DNA of 64,000 bases from Eucommia ulmoides (taxonomy: Eukaryota; Streptophyta; Magnoliopsida; Garryales; Eucommiaceae). The notes under the pieces are model-generated. The model was not told the origin of the DNA and ran no database searches. It was given only the letters and a program-made list of their open reading frames with translations. Made by a program: the position numbers and the translations under genes. Of the stretch, positions 22,201-34,261 are shown in pieces (positions within the stretch are counted from its first letter, which is position 1; the number at the start of each line of letters is the position of its first letter). The stretch lies in assembly GCA_016647705.1 (NCBI GenBank), contig CM028338.1, forward strand, positions 10,942,240-11,006,239, in the 5' to 3' direction.

Positions 22201-23796
22201 CGGTAAAAAAAGTCATCAGTAATTTTGAAAGATGTGTAAGTACTCGTTCCTCTCTTAGAGATATAATTAATCTTTCTTTCTTATCTCAAATTGAGCCTAA
22301 AAATATAAATGAGGCATTAACTGATGAATCTTGGACTTCCGCAATGCAAGATGAGTTAGTTCAATTTGAGCAGAACAAAGTATTGTATCTTGTTCTGAGA
22401 TTGGATTTTCATCCACTTATTGGTACTAAATTGGTTTTTCGAAATAAAAAGGATGAATCTGGTATGGTAATTAGAAACAAAGCAAGATTAATAGTACAGG
22501 GCTATAATCAAGAGGAAAAAATTGATTATGGTGAAACCTATGCTCCTGTAGTTAGATTAGAAGTAATTAGAATGCTACTACCTTTTGCATGCTCATGTAA
22601 TTTTAAGCTATGTCAAACGGATATTAAGAGTGCATTTCTAAATGGCTTCCTAGTAGAAGACGTTTACATGGAACAACTCCCCGGATTTGAAAGTGATAAA
22701 TTTTCTGATCATGTATTTAAACTTCGTAAGGTTTCGTATAGGCTCAAACAAGCTCTTAGAGCTTGGTATGAGAGACTTAGTCAATATTTGATCAAAAATG
22801 GTTTTCAAAGGGGTATTTGTGATATAACACTATTTGTTAAGCAAACTGATTCTGATATCTTACTAGTACAAGTTTAAGTTGATGATATTATTTTTGGATC
22901 TACTAATGAGGATCTTTGCCAAGAGTTTTCTAAGATAATACAGGTCGAATTTGAGATGAGCATGATGGAGAGCTGAATTTCTTTCTTGGGTTGCAAATTA
23001 AGCAAATCAAAGAAGGGATATTCATAAACCAAGCTAAATACACCAAGGAACTGTTAAAGAAATATGGCTTGGATGGCACTAAAGAGTACAAAATTCCCAT
23101 GGCAATGGCTACAAAGATGACAAAGATAATACGGGCAAAAGTTTTAATGAAAATATGTATCGAGGTATGATTGGTAGCCTATTGTACTTAACTACTAGTA
23201 GACTTGATATTATGTATAGTGTTTGCATTTGATTGCGGTTAAGCAAATTTTTCGATATTTAAAGGGGACGACTGACCTAGGATTATGGTATCCTAGGGGG
23301 AGTGATTTTAAATTAATAAGTTACTCCGACACTGATTTTTTTGGTTGCAAAGTCGAGCGAAAAAGCACAAGTGGGTCATGTCCTTTGCTAGGACAAGCCT
23401 TGGTTTCTTGGTCAAGCAAAAAACAAAATTCGATAGCCTTATCCACTACTGAGGTTGAGAATATGGTAGCTGGTAATTGTTGTGCTCAAATTTTATATAT
23501 TAAGCAACAATTAAATGATTTTGGAATTTGTATGGAGGAGGTCCCGATTTATTGTGATAATAAAAGTGCTATTTGTTTAAGTAAGAATCCTACACAGCAC
23601 TCACGAAGTAAACACATAGAGATTAGACATTACTTTATTCATGATCACATACAGGAAAAGGGATATTGTTATTGAGTACATTGATACCTCCGATCAGCTT
23701 GCTGATATTTTTTCCAAACCATTAGCGAAAGATAAATTTGTGAAAATCATTCATGTTTTGGGTATGGCTAGGCATAACGATGTTTGCCTAGAGTAG
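19241..23796 (+). pseudogene. Copia Gag-Pol polyprotein, heavily mutated
   Basis: Gag starts at ATG 19241. A knuckle ECYNCHKSGHLG lies near 20070 and breaks at a stop. Protease is at about 20770-21110, with active-site DSYCSRHMTGD where DSGCSRHMTGD is usual. The pre-integrase block is near 21180-21330 and integrase at 21336-21930 (HLDLFG, HSDKGREF, VVERKN). RT is at about 22330-22960 (YAPVVRLEVIRM, QTDIKSAFLNG). The catalytic YVDD reads stop-VDD at 22876, so the Tyr codon is now TAA. RNase H is at 23223-23790 (YCDNKSAICLSKNPTQHSRS). A deletion joins RT to RNase H near 23225. More than ten stops are present and no part is functional. Confidence 0.92.
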
Positions 23797-24081
23797 TATT
23801 TATTTGTAGTTCCCTTCCCCACTTTTTGAGATTACAAAGGGGGAGAATGTATTGATGTTTTATTGAATATCTTAAGGGGAAGCTTGCATTATTTTGATGA
23901 ACATCTTAAGGGGGAGTTTATCATATTTTGAAATTTGTGATTTGTTGAATATCTTATGATTATCTTCGTTACTATACTTTAATGAGTTATAAAACCCGTC
24001 GTTGGATTTAGGGGGAGTGTGGTTATATATTACTTTGACAAAAATATCAAAGTTAATTGTCATCATCAAAAAAGGAGAGAT
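23797..24081 (+). other. Copia 3' untranslated region with repeated GGGGGAG tracts
   Basis: AAGGGGGAGAATG, AAGGGGAAGC, AAGGGGGAGTTT and TTAGGGGGAGTG are spread over 180 bp before the final purine tract AAAAAAGGAGAGA, which abuts the 3' LTR. These resemble repeated polypurine tracts; only the last sits at the LTR boundary. Confidence 0.6.
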
Positions 24082-26342
24082 TGTTGATCCTAATATTTTG
24101 ATGGACAATAAAATATTGATATTTTTTGTGGAACTAATAATTTTATTGAGTGTTTCAGTTTATTAGTTCCAGTGAAGAGATTATTATGAAGATATTAAGA
24201 AAAATGCTAAATGGATGCTAAAGACATTGACAAAGATGATGCATGTTAAGAGATCGAAAAATTTGAAGAACCTAGGGAAAACAACTCAAGTTAAATTTTT
24301 ACTCTTAATGTATCCCGATTAGGATCACACACGTCACAAAATATTTTTATAATTATGTGTCTTTTTGATAGGATCCTAATTAGATAACATATTTGCTCAT
24401 ATGTGTAATTGAAGAAGGAACAATTGATTTAAGGAAGATAATTAATTAAAATTGAATTTAAGGATTTAGTGGAGTTAACCGAGAAAAGAATCCGATTAAA
24501 GGAGCAAAAACGTTGAAGAAATTTACTAGAAAATTAATTAAAGAGAGATGTTCTAGCTCAATCGGCCGACTTTCACAAATTAATTAGTCAACCGATAGAA
24601 TGGAGGAGGGAAAAAGATTCAGTCCCCGAATTGGTCAGTCGATAGCTAGGTCGACTTATGGAAATGAGACAAACTCTCTGAATCTTCCGGTCGTTAGGTA
24701 AGTCGACTTGTGGTTAAAAGGTGAACTCTTTGAATCGTTAGATTGACAGGTAAGTCGACTTATTAAACTCTCTGAATTGTTTGGTCTATAGATACAAAAT
24801 GAGCGGTTGACTATAGCGAAAGAATTTTGGCTTAGGCTACATCCTGAATTGGGCGGTTGATCGATGGGTGTTGGTCAGTTAACTGATGGCCAGTTTCAGG
24901 ATTTGAGATTTTTATGGTTTTGATCCAAAAAGTAGTTGTTACTAGCTGATAGTTTTTGAGCTATTTAGTCAATATTTTAATATCCCTATAGATATGGTTC
25001 AAGTATTTTGGATATCTCTAAATTTAGTTCATGAAATTCTTTCTATCTTATCTAATTGAGATTGAGTATAAGTTTGAGGCACTGAATTGAATGTTTTAAA
25101 ACATATAATTAAGTGAATTACACCAAGAATGAGTTTTTAATGATATAAGGGGGCTATTGGAGTAATTATTTGTCATGAAATATGGGAACTAGCCGTTAGA
25201 GGGCTTGTTCTAATCCTCTATAAATAAACTTGCGTTTTTTAAGTTTAAAAAATCCCAATCATTCAATTCTGAAGAGCTATTCCGTTCTTGTGCTTTCTAA
25301 GAGTTATCATACTGAGAGTATTGTGAGAATTTTCTTGAGAATCATTCTTGAGATATTTTGAAGTGAATTATCGCTAATTGCCAACTTGAGGTTTCATAGC
25401 TTATTATATTTATCGGTGGATTGCTGGTGACATTGTTCCAAGTTGATTACCATTAATTAATTGTTTACTATTATCATATTCTACTTGGAATTTGAACTTT
25501 GAAATTATTTTCCTGTTTTTAAATTGAAAATTATTTTTGAAACAATTTCTTAAGAAAATCTGATTACGTGCTAAATTGCTTGCTACATATTTGTTTTGTT
25601 TAAAACTAGATTTTGAAATTCTCACTGTATTTCTTTCACTTGTATCAGAACATTAATTGAGTTTAAATTTATCTGGGGTGGTAGAAGCTCTGAGTGGAAA
25701 AATCACTTATCATTTTGTAATTGGTGAGTTGAGTGTCGAATTAGATACTACTGGGTGTATCTAATCAAGGGTAGCTGGTTTCAATCTCTTCCAGTAAAGA
25801 GATTGAGATTTTGATATTTGCCTAGAGTATAAAAAGATTAGGTGATTTTGTAACGGTTCAATCCTTACCGGGGAAAATGATATTTTGAGCATTTTTGTGA
25901 GGTTTAATTCTTAGCCTAAGTATAAAAGAATTAGGTTAATCTTTGGCCCGTGAAAAAGAAAGGGTTATTCCTGAGCCTGTGAAAAGGAATTGTAAAGGTT
26001 GATTCTAAGTCTGCGAAAAGAATCATTTTGTAAGGGTTTTGTTCCCACCTGGTTAAAGGGATCATCGTGATTAGTGGGTGCGACTTTTCGCGGATCTCGG
26101 GTTATTGGATTAGCCAAGAATAGCTTGGTTAACCAGTATAAATTTTTGGTATGCTACATTATTTTATTTATTTATTTTTGTGTTATTTGGTGTGCATCTA
26201 GTTGATACTTAATTTTCACTGCTATATAGATAATAATTAATTTAGGGTAAAAATTAATTATTTGATTTTTTGAAGTATTTTATTTGAAATAATTTTTATT
26301 TACCCAATTCACCCCTCTCTTGGGTAGCTCACTGGGCCAACA
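24082..26342 (+). repeat. Copia 3' LTR (2261 bp)
   Basis: TGTTGATCCTAATATTTTG to CACTGGGCCAACA, inverted TGTTG...CAACA ends. The TATA box is at 25219-25226. It gives the uninterrupted version of the site that the nested element occupies in the 5' LTR. Confidence 0.92.
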
Positions 26343-26347
26343 TTTTC

Positions 26348-26495
26348 GATATAGCAGAATTTACTTTAGGATGGCTAAAGGCAAAGGGTATTCAGTCTAA
26401 CTTTAATAAATTGGAATCGTAAAAGAAAATGATAATTCATAAAATAAAAAATATGTACAATAATACCATAAATTTCTCAAGTAATAATTACAATT
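26348..26495. other. Short spacer
   Basis: AT-rich flank between two copia LTRs. No features were seen. Confidence 0.5.
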
Positions 26496-26500
26496 TAAAC

Positions 26501-29026
26501 TGTTGAATCCAATGTTTTGATGAACAATTAACTGTTGATGTTTTTATGGGACTAATGTTTTTACTGAGTGGTTTCAAATTTATAGTTCCATGTAATGTGT
26601 TTTGGAAGAGAAATCGTCTAAGAAAATATGATGGGTGTAAGATGGAAATGATGAAGACTTGAAGAGTTTTAAAGACATTGAAGAGAACTAAATGAAAACA
26701 AGTCTTTACCTATATATTATTAATGCAACCTAAATTAGAATCACACATGACACTTAAAATGAATTCATTTTATGTGTGTTAGTAAGAAACGATAAGTTTA
26801 AGATCCTAATATGTGAATTATTACATGTTTCATATATGAAATAATTTTAATAATTGACCTAATTGAAAATGTGTTTTAAAGTACAAAATATTGTGTTTTT
26901 TGGTCAATTCGGTTGACCCGCATAAGGGGTAAGTCAACTTATTAAAATTGTGAGCTTTGGGAATTAACATGGAGCCCTACTAATCCAATCGGCAAATGGG
27001 AAAAAGCAGTTGGTTACCATTTGAAAACAATATCTGAAATAGGTAAAGAAGTGAGCATACTGATCAAATTGGTCAACCCAATAAGAAAGGTTGGTCAATC
27101 GAATGAGTCAGTGGATGAAAATGGAAAACATTAGATGCTCACTAATCGAGTCAGTCAATGGACTAAGTAAGGTTGGTTAACCGACTGGGTATAAGGCCAA
27201 TAGCTATTTTAGCTTTGGCACAGGGCAATAGACCAAATGAGTGTGGTCGATTAACCGACTATTTCAGTCAACATATTAACTGTTTCAGTTTCTTGGCTAA
27301 ATCATCTAGGTTTTGCTGATTCCAAGAGAGTTTTTTAGGGATTTGGGTTTAATTCAAATACACTTGATATATTTTGTGATCCCTATTAATTTGGTCAATT
27401 TAATTATATGTTCTTTTAATTAAAGTGTCTTACTACTTTGTATTTTGATGGATTTTGATTTAAAAACGTTTTAGGACCATAATGAGATTTACCAAGAATA
27501 TTTTTAAATGAAAAAAATATATTTTGAACATACACGATATATGGGGTCTTGGGATGTTATTTAATAACATATTATTTGAAAAATAGTCGTTATAAGATAT
27601 CTTTGAAATACTTATTATTGCCTGCGAAATTTGAATATTTCTATTCTTGTGGAGAATATTTGGGGTCAAAGATTTGGGAAAGATTTATGCCATTTTCTTT
27701 GACCTCACGATTCAGTCCATATACTTTAATATAATTATTTTATACTTTCATTGACTAAGATCAAATTATTTTTGGGACTCGATTGAGAGATTTAAAAGTT
27801 ATATTGTTGATCAAATATAGTCGTTTTGAATCCATATGATATATGGGGTCCATATGTGTCATTTAGTGACATAACATTTGAAAACTAACCATTGGAGGGT
27901 TAGTTCTAGATCTATTTAAAGAGACGTGCAAGATTGAGTTTAATACATCAACAACATCAGTTTGAGAAATTATAAGAGTGAGATTTTTGCTGAGATTTGT
28001 ATGAAAGATTTTATATAAGTTCTTGATCTGAAGTGCTTGTTGTTCAGCATCATCGATTTGAGTTTCAATTGTGATACTATCATTGTCTTCGGTGTTTTCC
28101 CGATGAGATCTATCAAAGTTTTATTATTCGCTTTAAAGTTATTTTTATCCTGATTTCTTGGTATAGAATTGTTAGAAAATTTCTTTAAACTTAAAATCCT
28201 GAAAATATTTTTTAAATGATTTACATGCTAAATTTGTGCTGCCTACTTTATTTATTAAATAGATTTTAATTTCCTCATATTGTATCTATCACATAGTAAT
28301 TATTCGAGACATTAATCGAGTATATTTGTATTGAGGTAGTAGAAGCTCCTTGTGGGAAGAAACTTACATTTTTTGTATTTATGGGTTTGAGCAGATTAGA
28401 CACATTTGGGATGGTGTCTAGTTAGGGTATCTAGGTTTCGATTTTTTTTTTTTGTGAAAAAAATTAGGGTTTGATCTTTGTCCTGATAAAAAGGTTAGGC
28501 TATTATTTTCTCTTGAAAATAATTATATTTTGATTCTTCTGGTATTTGAATTATTTTTAGTAAATTGTAAAGGTTCGTCATTTCTTGTGAAAATAATAAG
28601 TGAGTGAGCGTTAGGTTAATCTTTGGTCTAGTAAAAAGATAGAGTTCATCATTGACCTGGAAAAAAGGTAATTTGTAAATGTTGATTCTGTACCTGTAAA
28701 AGAATCGTTGAAAGAGTTTGGTTCCTACCTGGTAAATGGATAAAAGGGTTTAGTGGATTACAAATCTTCGTGCAGCTCGGGAGACCGAACGTAGGCAAGA
28801 CTAACTTGGCTAAACCAGGATTAATTCTTGTGTGCTGCATTGAATTATTTTACATCTTGTGTTTGGGTGTGCAGTTAGTATTAAATACATATCCACTGTG
28901 TATAAATATAATAATAGATAATAATATATTTAGAAAAATTGATTATTTGTGGTTAAAGAAATTAATTGTTTAAATTTGGTAACTACCAAATACACCTCCC
29001 CTCCTAGGTAGTTCTTTGGGCCAACA
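26501..29026 (+). mobile_element. Solo copia LTR, related to the SIRE-like element
   Basis: TGTTGAATCCAATGTTTTG to TTTGGGCCAACA, 2526 bp, flanked by TAAAC (26496-26500) and TAAAT (29027-29031), one mismatch. It shares the layout of the LTR at 24082 but is clearly diverged, so it belongs to a sister subfamily. It has repeated GGTCAATCGG/GGTTGACC phrases at 26895-27270 and a TATA-like TCTATTTAAAG near 27910. No internal sequence follows. Confidence 0.88.
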
Positions 29027-29031
29027 TAAAT

Positions 29032-29648
29032 ATTTAACATAAGATTCATAAGATAGATTTAAATAACTAACTGGCACTGAAAAAACTTCACACACTAAAT
29101 ACTAGGTAGAACCACTAATGTTTCAAGTACAACAAAAAGCAAAATACAAGTAGACCAATCAAAAGCACTCGGTGTTAGATAATCAGAGAATAAGGGATGA
29201 ACGCAGAGATCGCACATAATCCGGAGCCCCTAGGTAGGAGAAGATCCAAACTTACTCCTCATCCGTGAAAGCGAAGGGATAGTATGAATTAAATAGAGCA
29301 TCTTCCACTGACGAAGAAGGAGCCTCGGCCATAGATATCTTAATAGAATGGGAGACCACTGGACGATAGTGAGGGTCCATCTAGATCATATACTTTATGG
29401 CTGCAGATGGATGTGTTAAAAAAGAAATCCCGTTAGCGGTCAAGTGAAGACGCTCCCACTGTGCATAAGTTGCAACATCTCGAGCCTCGTTTCCAAACTC
29501 GAAAGTATAATGAGCTACAATCGTGCCGTCGACCAACAGAATATGCCGAGTCCTACTGAACTAAAGAAACACTCAACTAGGAATGTTAGAAACATAACCT
29601 CAAAATCTCAGAAGAGGAATGAAAGGAAAGTCCATGCAATCCAAGAAA
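29032..29648 (-). other. Possible 3' end of the gene-like minus-strand region
   Basis: Not a clear repeat. On the minus strand a short open piece ends SSSVEDALFNSYYPFAFTDE before a stop at about 29256. It could be the C-terminus of the mobile-domain-like unit whose other parts lie at 31250-36118. This is a weak inference from position and strand. Confidence 0.3.
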
Positions 29649-29653
29649 ATGTC

Positions 29654-30631
29654 TGTAACGACCTGGTTTCCTAGGGCCTTCACGCGGTTTCTCCCCTTGG
29701 AGAATCTAAAACTAAAACCAAACATCCAATATTTCATTATTAATAAAATCCAGGAAATTTTACAAACTCTAGCGATAGTTATAATTATTGATTTTTCAAG
29801 TCGATTTTACAATACTAAATAATAAGTATAACTATTAAAAATTGAAGAGGATCGCAAATAATTTCTCTTTAATCTATTAAATAAGTTTCTTAGTATTTTA
29901 CAAATTCAATTAATCAATATTAAGATTGATTATTTCATATTTCATAATTATGAAAATGAATAAAACATAAAATAACACATATTCCTTATACAGTGGCCGA
30001 TTGAATTAATGAGTTTCCTTTAAGATTGATTATTTTATAACAATGGCCTTAATTGTATTTATATAATTATAAAATTATAAATACAACTATTACAACTATT
30101 TCAAATTCCAATTTCATGTCAGTTCGCCCATGGTAGTTGAAAATAATAAATACAACTATTACAAATTTAATAGAAATCCAGATAAAATTTCTGTCGCCGT
30201 TTTATTCTCACCGGCCCTGCAATCAAAACTATAGGGTTGTGAGCCAATGCTTAATAGAACTTCAACTCCTCTAATACGTGCATTTAATTAAAACACATAG
30301 GCATTATCTCCACATAAGTTTCACATAATCATAATTATTTCATAAAATTTAACAGCTAAAATTCAACAACAATAATAATAACATGAATCACACAATAGAG
30401 ATATTAAATACATATATTAAAAGAGTTAGAAATTCTACCTAAAAATTCGAGTCGAAATCTGAACCGCAACATTCAAAATATAAAATTCGAAGCTGAAATA
30501 TTTTTCTCGCTCGAAAATCATTCAAAACCTCAACTGTAACTTTTTATACCTATATATAAAATTATGATCTAAACCCTTAATGTGTTCTTCTGCGGCTTCC
30601 AATTCCTTGCTAATGACTTCTTTTCTTCTTC

Positions 30632-30666
<35 letters not shown>

Positions 30667-31050
30667 CATTCAATACATATAACACATGACTTGTCATGTA
30701 AATAATATATATATATATAACGTGCTCTTGGCCAACATTGTTTTCTTAACCACTAAGAATTTTAAAAATTACATTTAACCCCTATAATTATGAAATAATT
30801 CATATTAAACCCAATAATTACACTTATATATCCAAAATTATTAAATATTTATATAAATTTCATAATATACAAAACAACCCAAAAATATTAAACTCATATA
30901 AAATAATATTTTTAAAAATATAAATTTAACATTTAACTCCCAATATTATCAAGTATATATTTATACCACAAATTTTCAAAACCATCCTAAAAAATATTAA
31001 ACTTATATAAAATAATATTCTTCAAAAATATAAATTTTCAGGATATTACA
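29654..31050 (-). mobile_element. Solo LTR of a gypsy-type element
   Basis: On the minus strand it runs from TGTAATATCCTGAAAATT to CCAGGTCGTTACA, a plant gypsy LTR end pattern, 1397 bp. Perfect duplications ATGTC flank it (29649-29653 and 31051-31055). A TATA-like TATATATAGG lies on the minus strand near 30555. A (TTA)n tract lies inside. It interrupts the gene-like region, probably in an intron or untranslated part. Confidence 0.9.
30633..30666. repeat. TTA microsatellite
   Basis: About eleven TTA units inside the solo LTR. Confidence 0.92.
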
Positions 31051-31249
31051 ATGTCGATCGATATCGTGTGTCTTGTAGTCCATACGATGCTCGAACAACT
31101 ATCTCTACCAAAAGCGATACACAGTCTGGTGGATAGCCAAGACATTACGTAATCAGAGTAAACTGAGAAGATAATTGATCTACTATCGAATCCTCTGAGC
31201 ACCAAGCCGCCACAGGTAGTCTAATCAAATGGGAAGTAAGCCATATCTA

Positions 31250-31705
31250 CAATAATGTGCAGCTCCCAAAGAAGTAGTGGTCACCAGCCTGATAAGTAGT
31301 CAATGATTGGTATAACTCTACCAGTATAAGAGGGACTATCAGGGAAGATGAATAAGAGAGCATCTTCTTTGCCAGGAGGATCGTCCGACCTGATAGAACA
31401 CTTTCCTTCCTAGGGAATAGTATCTCCTGCAACAACAGAGCAACCAACACGATCATCCAGCGCCCACGCCAGTCCTCATAACTACTCTACATGTCTCCAT
31501 AGTCCTGATATCCGTGAGCATCTGAGAACAACCTCGGGAGTGTATCAAACTCCAAGGAATCCTCACCGACATTCTGGCAAAACAGTAAGTGTTTTCGCTT
31601 TATACCCAAAACCTGTGATAATTGAGTCTTCAACGATGAATCGGGATGTGAAGAATATCTCATAATAGGGGAAATCAAAGCAAAAAGGACACCTCCTTGA
31701 GACAT
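31250..31705 (-). pseudogene. DUF7745 / mobile-domain-like fragment
   Basis: One minus-strand frame of about 150 residues contains a single stop (TAG at about 31487). It holds WRGRWMIVLVALLLQEILFP, then PLILVELYQSLTTYQAGDHY and a Leu/Ile-rich end. The spacing (hydrophobic helix, ILFP, P-(A/L)ILxExYxSL, G-rich turn, LL) resembles the DUF7745/plant-mobile-domain families, which occur both as host genes and as transposon cargo. Function is unknown. The match is from memory of family pattern and needs a profile search. Confidence 0.4.
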
Positions 31706-32814
31706 GGAGTTAGCTCAGTCACCCCAAAACGAAAGCATGAATATATTGGTACCTAGAGGCGTACCAAACTCTTAATGCATGGCCCATCTACATTGACCTA
31801 GTGAATCTCTGTGATGTAACCAAGCATGGACTATAGAAGTGTCGATTCAGCCAAGGTCAATGACTCCAACCAGTCAGACAAAGGAAAGTAGCTCGGATGA
31901 TGGAATGAGAACCTAAGGCAAATAGATTTGGAGGAACAACCCTGGTGAAGGATCACTCAAGGAAAAAATATCATCCATACATATGCCAAAAAAGTGAGGT
32001 ATGTCAAGTATATTTTTAACTTCTCTGAAAAAATTGCATGATTATTCAAAATGATCCTACCTGTCCAGACTGAGCCGACCCCTTCTCATTCTCCTGAGAA
32101 GAGGGTCGTCGTCCAAAACAACCTGACCTAATATCCTGATATGATAAATAAAATTTATATATAAAATATTTTTATCATGATTAGGTTTATTATATATTTT
32201 AGGAAAGACGTAAGCATAAGATGTTTTAAAGAAATACATGTTAATAATCTAGTAAGTAAAAAACACTTTTATCAGATCACTATCTGCACTATCAATATTC
32301 CACCCCACTGTTAATAAATATAAAAAACTAAAATGATACATATACATCCCATGCATAAGTACAATAATAAAGAGGAGAAGTATACATCAAGAAAGAAAAA
32401 TACATGTACATCCATTATGATATATTTACAACTACATCCACCATAATATATATCCAAGAAATGATACATACACTATAATACATATCCAAAAATGATGCAC
32501 GTACAACTATGTCCACTATCATACATATCAAACAAATATAAATGTAAATTTAAAGAAAAAAAATGTTTTTGCTTGTCGAGGGTTTGACATAGGTCAGTCC
32601 ATAACTTTTCCTGAACCCCCAGTTGGTTGAGTGGGCATAACAAAAGGAATAGAAGCCTTTAGGTCAGCCATAAACTTTGTTGTGACCGGGGTAGTTGTGT
32701 GAGCCTCAGGTAGAGGAATTGGAGTTTGATGATCTGATAATAATGCGTGAAGTCTAATGATCTCTCACTGCAAATCATTACCATACTGGCGAGGTTGCTT
32801 ATGCTTCTCTGTAA
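31706..32814. other. Gene-like region, non-coding or undetected exons
   Basis: Lies between the DUF7745-like fragment and a solo LTR. Short open pieces on the minus strand are broken by stops; no assignment can be made. Confidence 0.35.
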
Positions 32815-32819
32815 GAGTG

Positions 32820-34256
32820 TGGTAGCGGGTAAATACGTAACTACTTTCACTTGCAAGTATAGGAGATCTAGTTTTAGTATAGATCGGGAGACTCAGGGTT
32901 ATTGTGTCCATAGGGATTGGTTGTGATTATTATCGAGTAATGTGTTTATCATGACCTAAATTTATCTAGGCGAAAATAAATGTATATAAAATTAATATAA
33001 ACTAATACTAAAATACTAATTAAACTATACTATTATGAGATGTTTAGGGAAAATATTGTATAGGGATTAACTTTGTTTAAAAAAATATTCTTGGTCTTGT
33101 TTTAGTTTATGTTAATGGCGTTCGGGTATCTGACAATCTCGGTTCGTCAACTCACTCTCCATCTCTCCCGAGTATAAGACGAGTTAATACATGACTTCAC
33201 GTCAATGAATAAGTCCCCCTCAATGTCCTAACGATGCTAGGTCACGTGAGACTCGCCCCAACGTTATTGATTGCACACTTTCTAATGCCCTCCCAGGTCG
33301 TTAGATTGTTGTATTGTGTTTACCCTAGTCCGAATTCGGAGTTACCTCTCCCGAGTGTCAATCCACGTATTCTCTAATTATCTGAACAAGCATAATAACA
33401 TGATAACACGGAAAACACAATCGAAATTATTATAAAACACACATTAACGAAACATAAACTCAAACAAAACAACACTTTTATAAATTGTATTAATCCCTAG
33501 ACAAAAATATGTTTAGCTCATGGCCATAGCCAGTTATACAATGAAAATAGAGCTAAATATGCTGAAACAACAATTCTAAGTTAAGAAATAAAGAAAGAAT
33601 GAGGGAAACTTAGCCTAGTTCGAATATTTGTCGGTAAAAATGTTTCGAGATCGCTCCCTCTTCATTGCTTTGTCATCTTCTCCTTAGGATTTGAATGAGC
33701 ACTCCCAAAACCTCTCTCTAAAACATCCCTAGTCTAATGGGGCTCTAATGGCGGGAGGAGAGGAGAGGAAGGGGTATAAATAGGAAAAATATCTAAAATA
33801 AATATCTATATCTATGCAGAGGTGACCGCCGTGGTGGTGGGATTCACCGCCGTGGCAGTGAGGTAAGTCGGTTCATCGATCGCCTAGGAGGTGGAGTCGG
33901 CAGTGGATTCAGGGACTATCTTGTATTTTTACTATTGCGGCGATGGTTTTCACCACTGTAGTAGTGGATGTTCAGCAAGAAAAGCACCTCTTTGTATTTT
34001 CACTGCTGCGGCGGTGGTCTAGCGCCGCGGCGGTGGGCTTCTTTTCATAAATTTGCCTCCGAGCTTGTTTTTCTACCATTCTTCCACTGTTCTCGATCCG
34101 ATATTATCGTTTAGCTCTATTTTTATACCGTTTCACCCCACACACCTGATTTTGTACAAAAAGAATAAAAACCATTAAAATATATTAAAACATAATAAAC
34201 GTACTAAAAAACTAACAATTTTGGTTCGGAAATATGTAGGTAATTTACACCTACCA
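32820..34256 (-). mobile_element. Solo LTR, non-autonomous Athila-like family
   Basis: In plus coordinates it runs TGGTAGCGGGTAAATACG to TTTACACCTACCA, flanked by perfect GAGTG duplications (32815-32819 and 34257-34261). It is 1437 bp with one copy of the R-region block. A palindrome cluster with GC centres lies at 33820-34045 (for example CGCCGCGGCGGTGG near 34022). Confidence 0.93.
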
Positions 34257-34261
34257 GAGTG

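Larger units (their letters stand above)
10940..26342 (+). mobile_element. Ty1/copia element, SIRE/Maximus-like, complete but dead
   Basis: Long LTRs (about 2.28 and 2.26 kb) bound an internal region with primer site, gag, protease, integrase, RT and RNase H in copia order. The element is flanked by perfect TTTTC duplications at 10935-10939 and 26343-26347, which proves that the two LTRs 15 kb apart belong to one insertion. The 5' LTR holds a 5.96-kb nested element at 12674-18635. Without that insert the element is about 9.4 kb. Numerous stops and frame changes make it non-functional. Confidence 0.93.

Noticed and set aside
23872..24108. Envelope-like gene downstream of copia pol
   Set aside because: Only 285 bp separate pol and the 3' LTR; the frame here is on the opposite strand and crosses the LTR edge.
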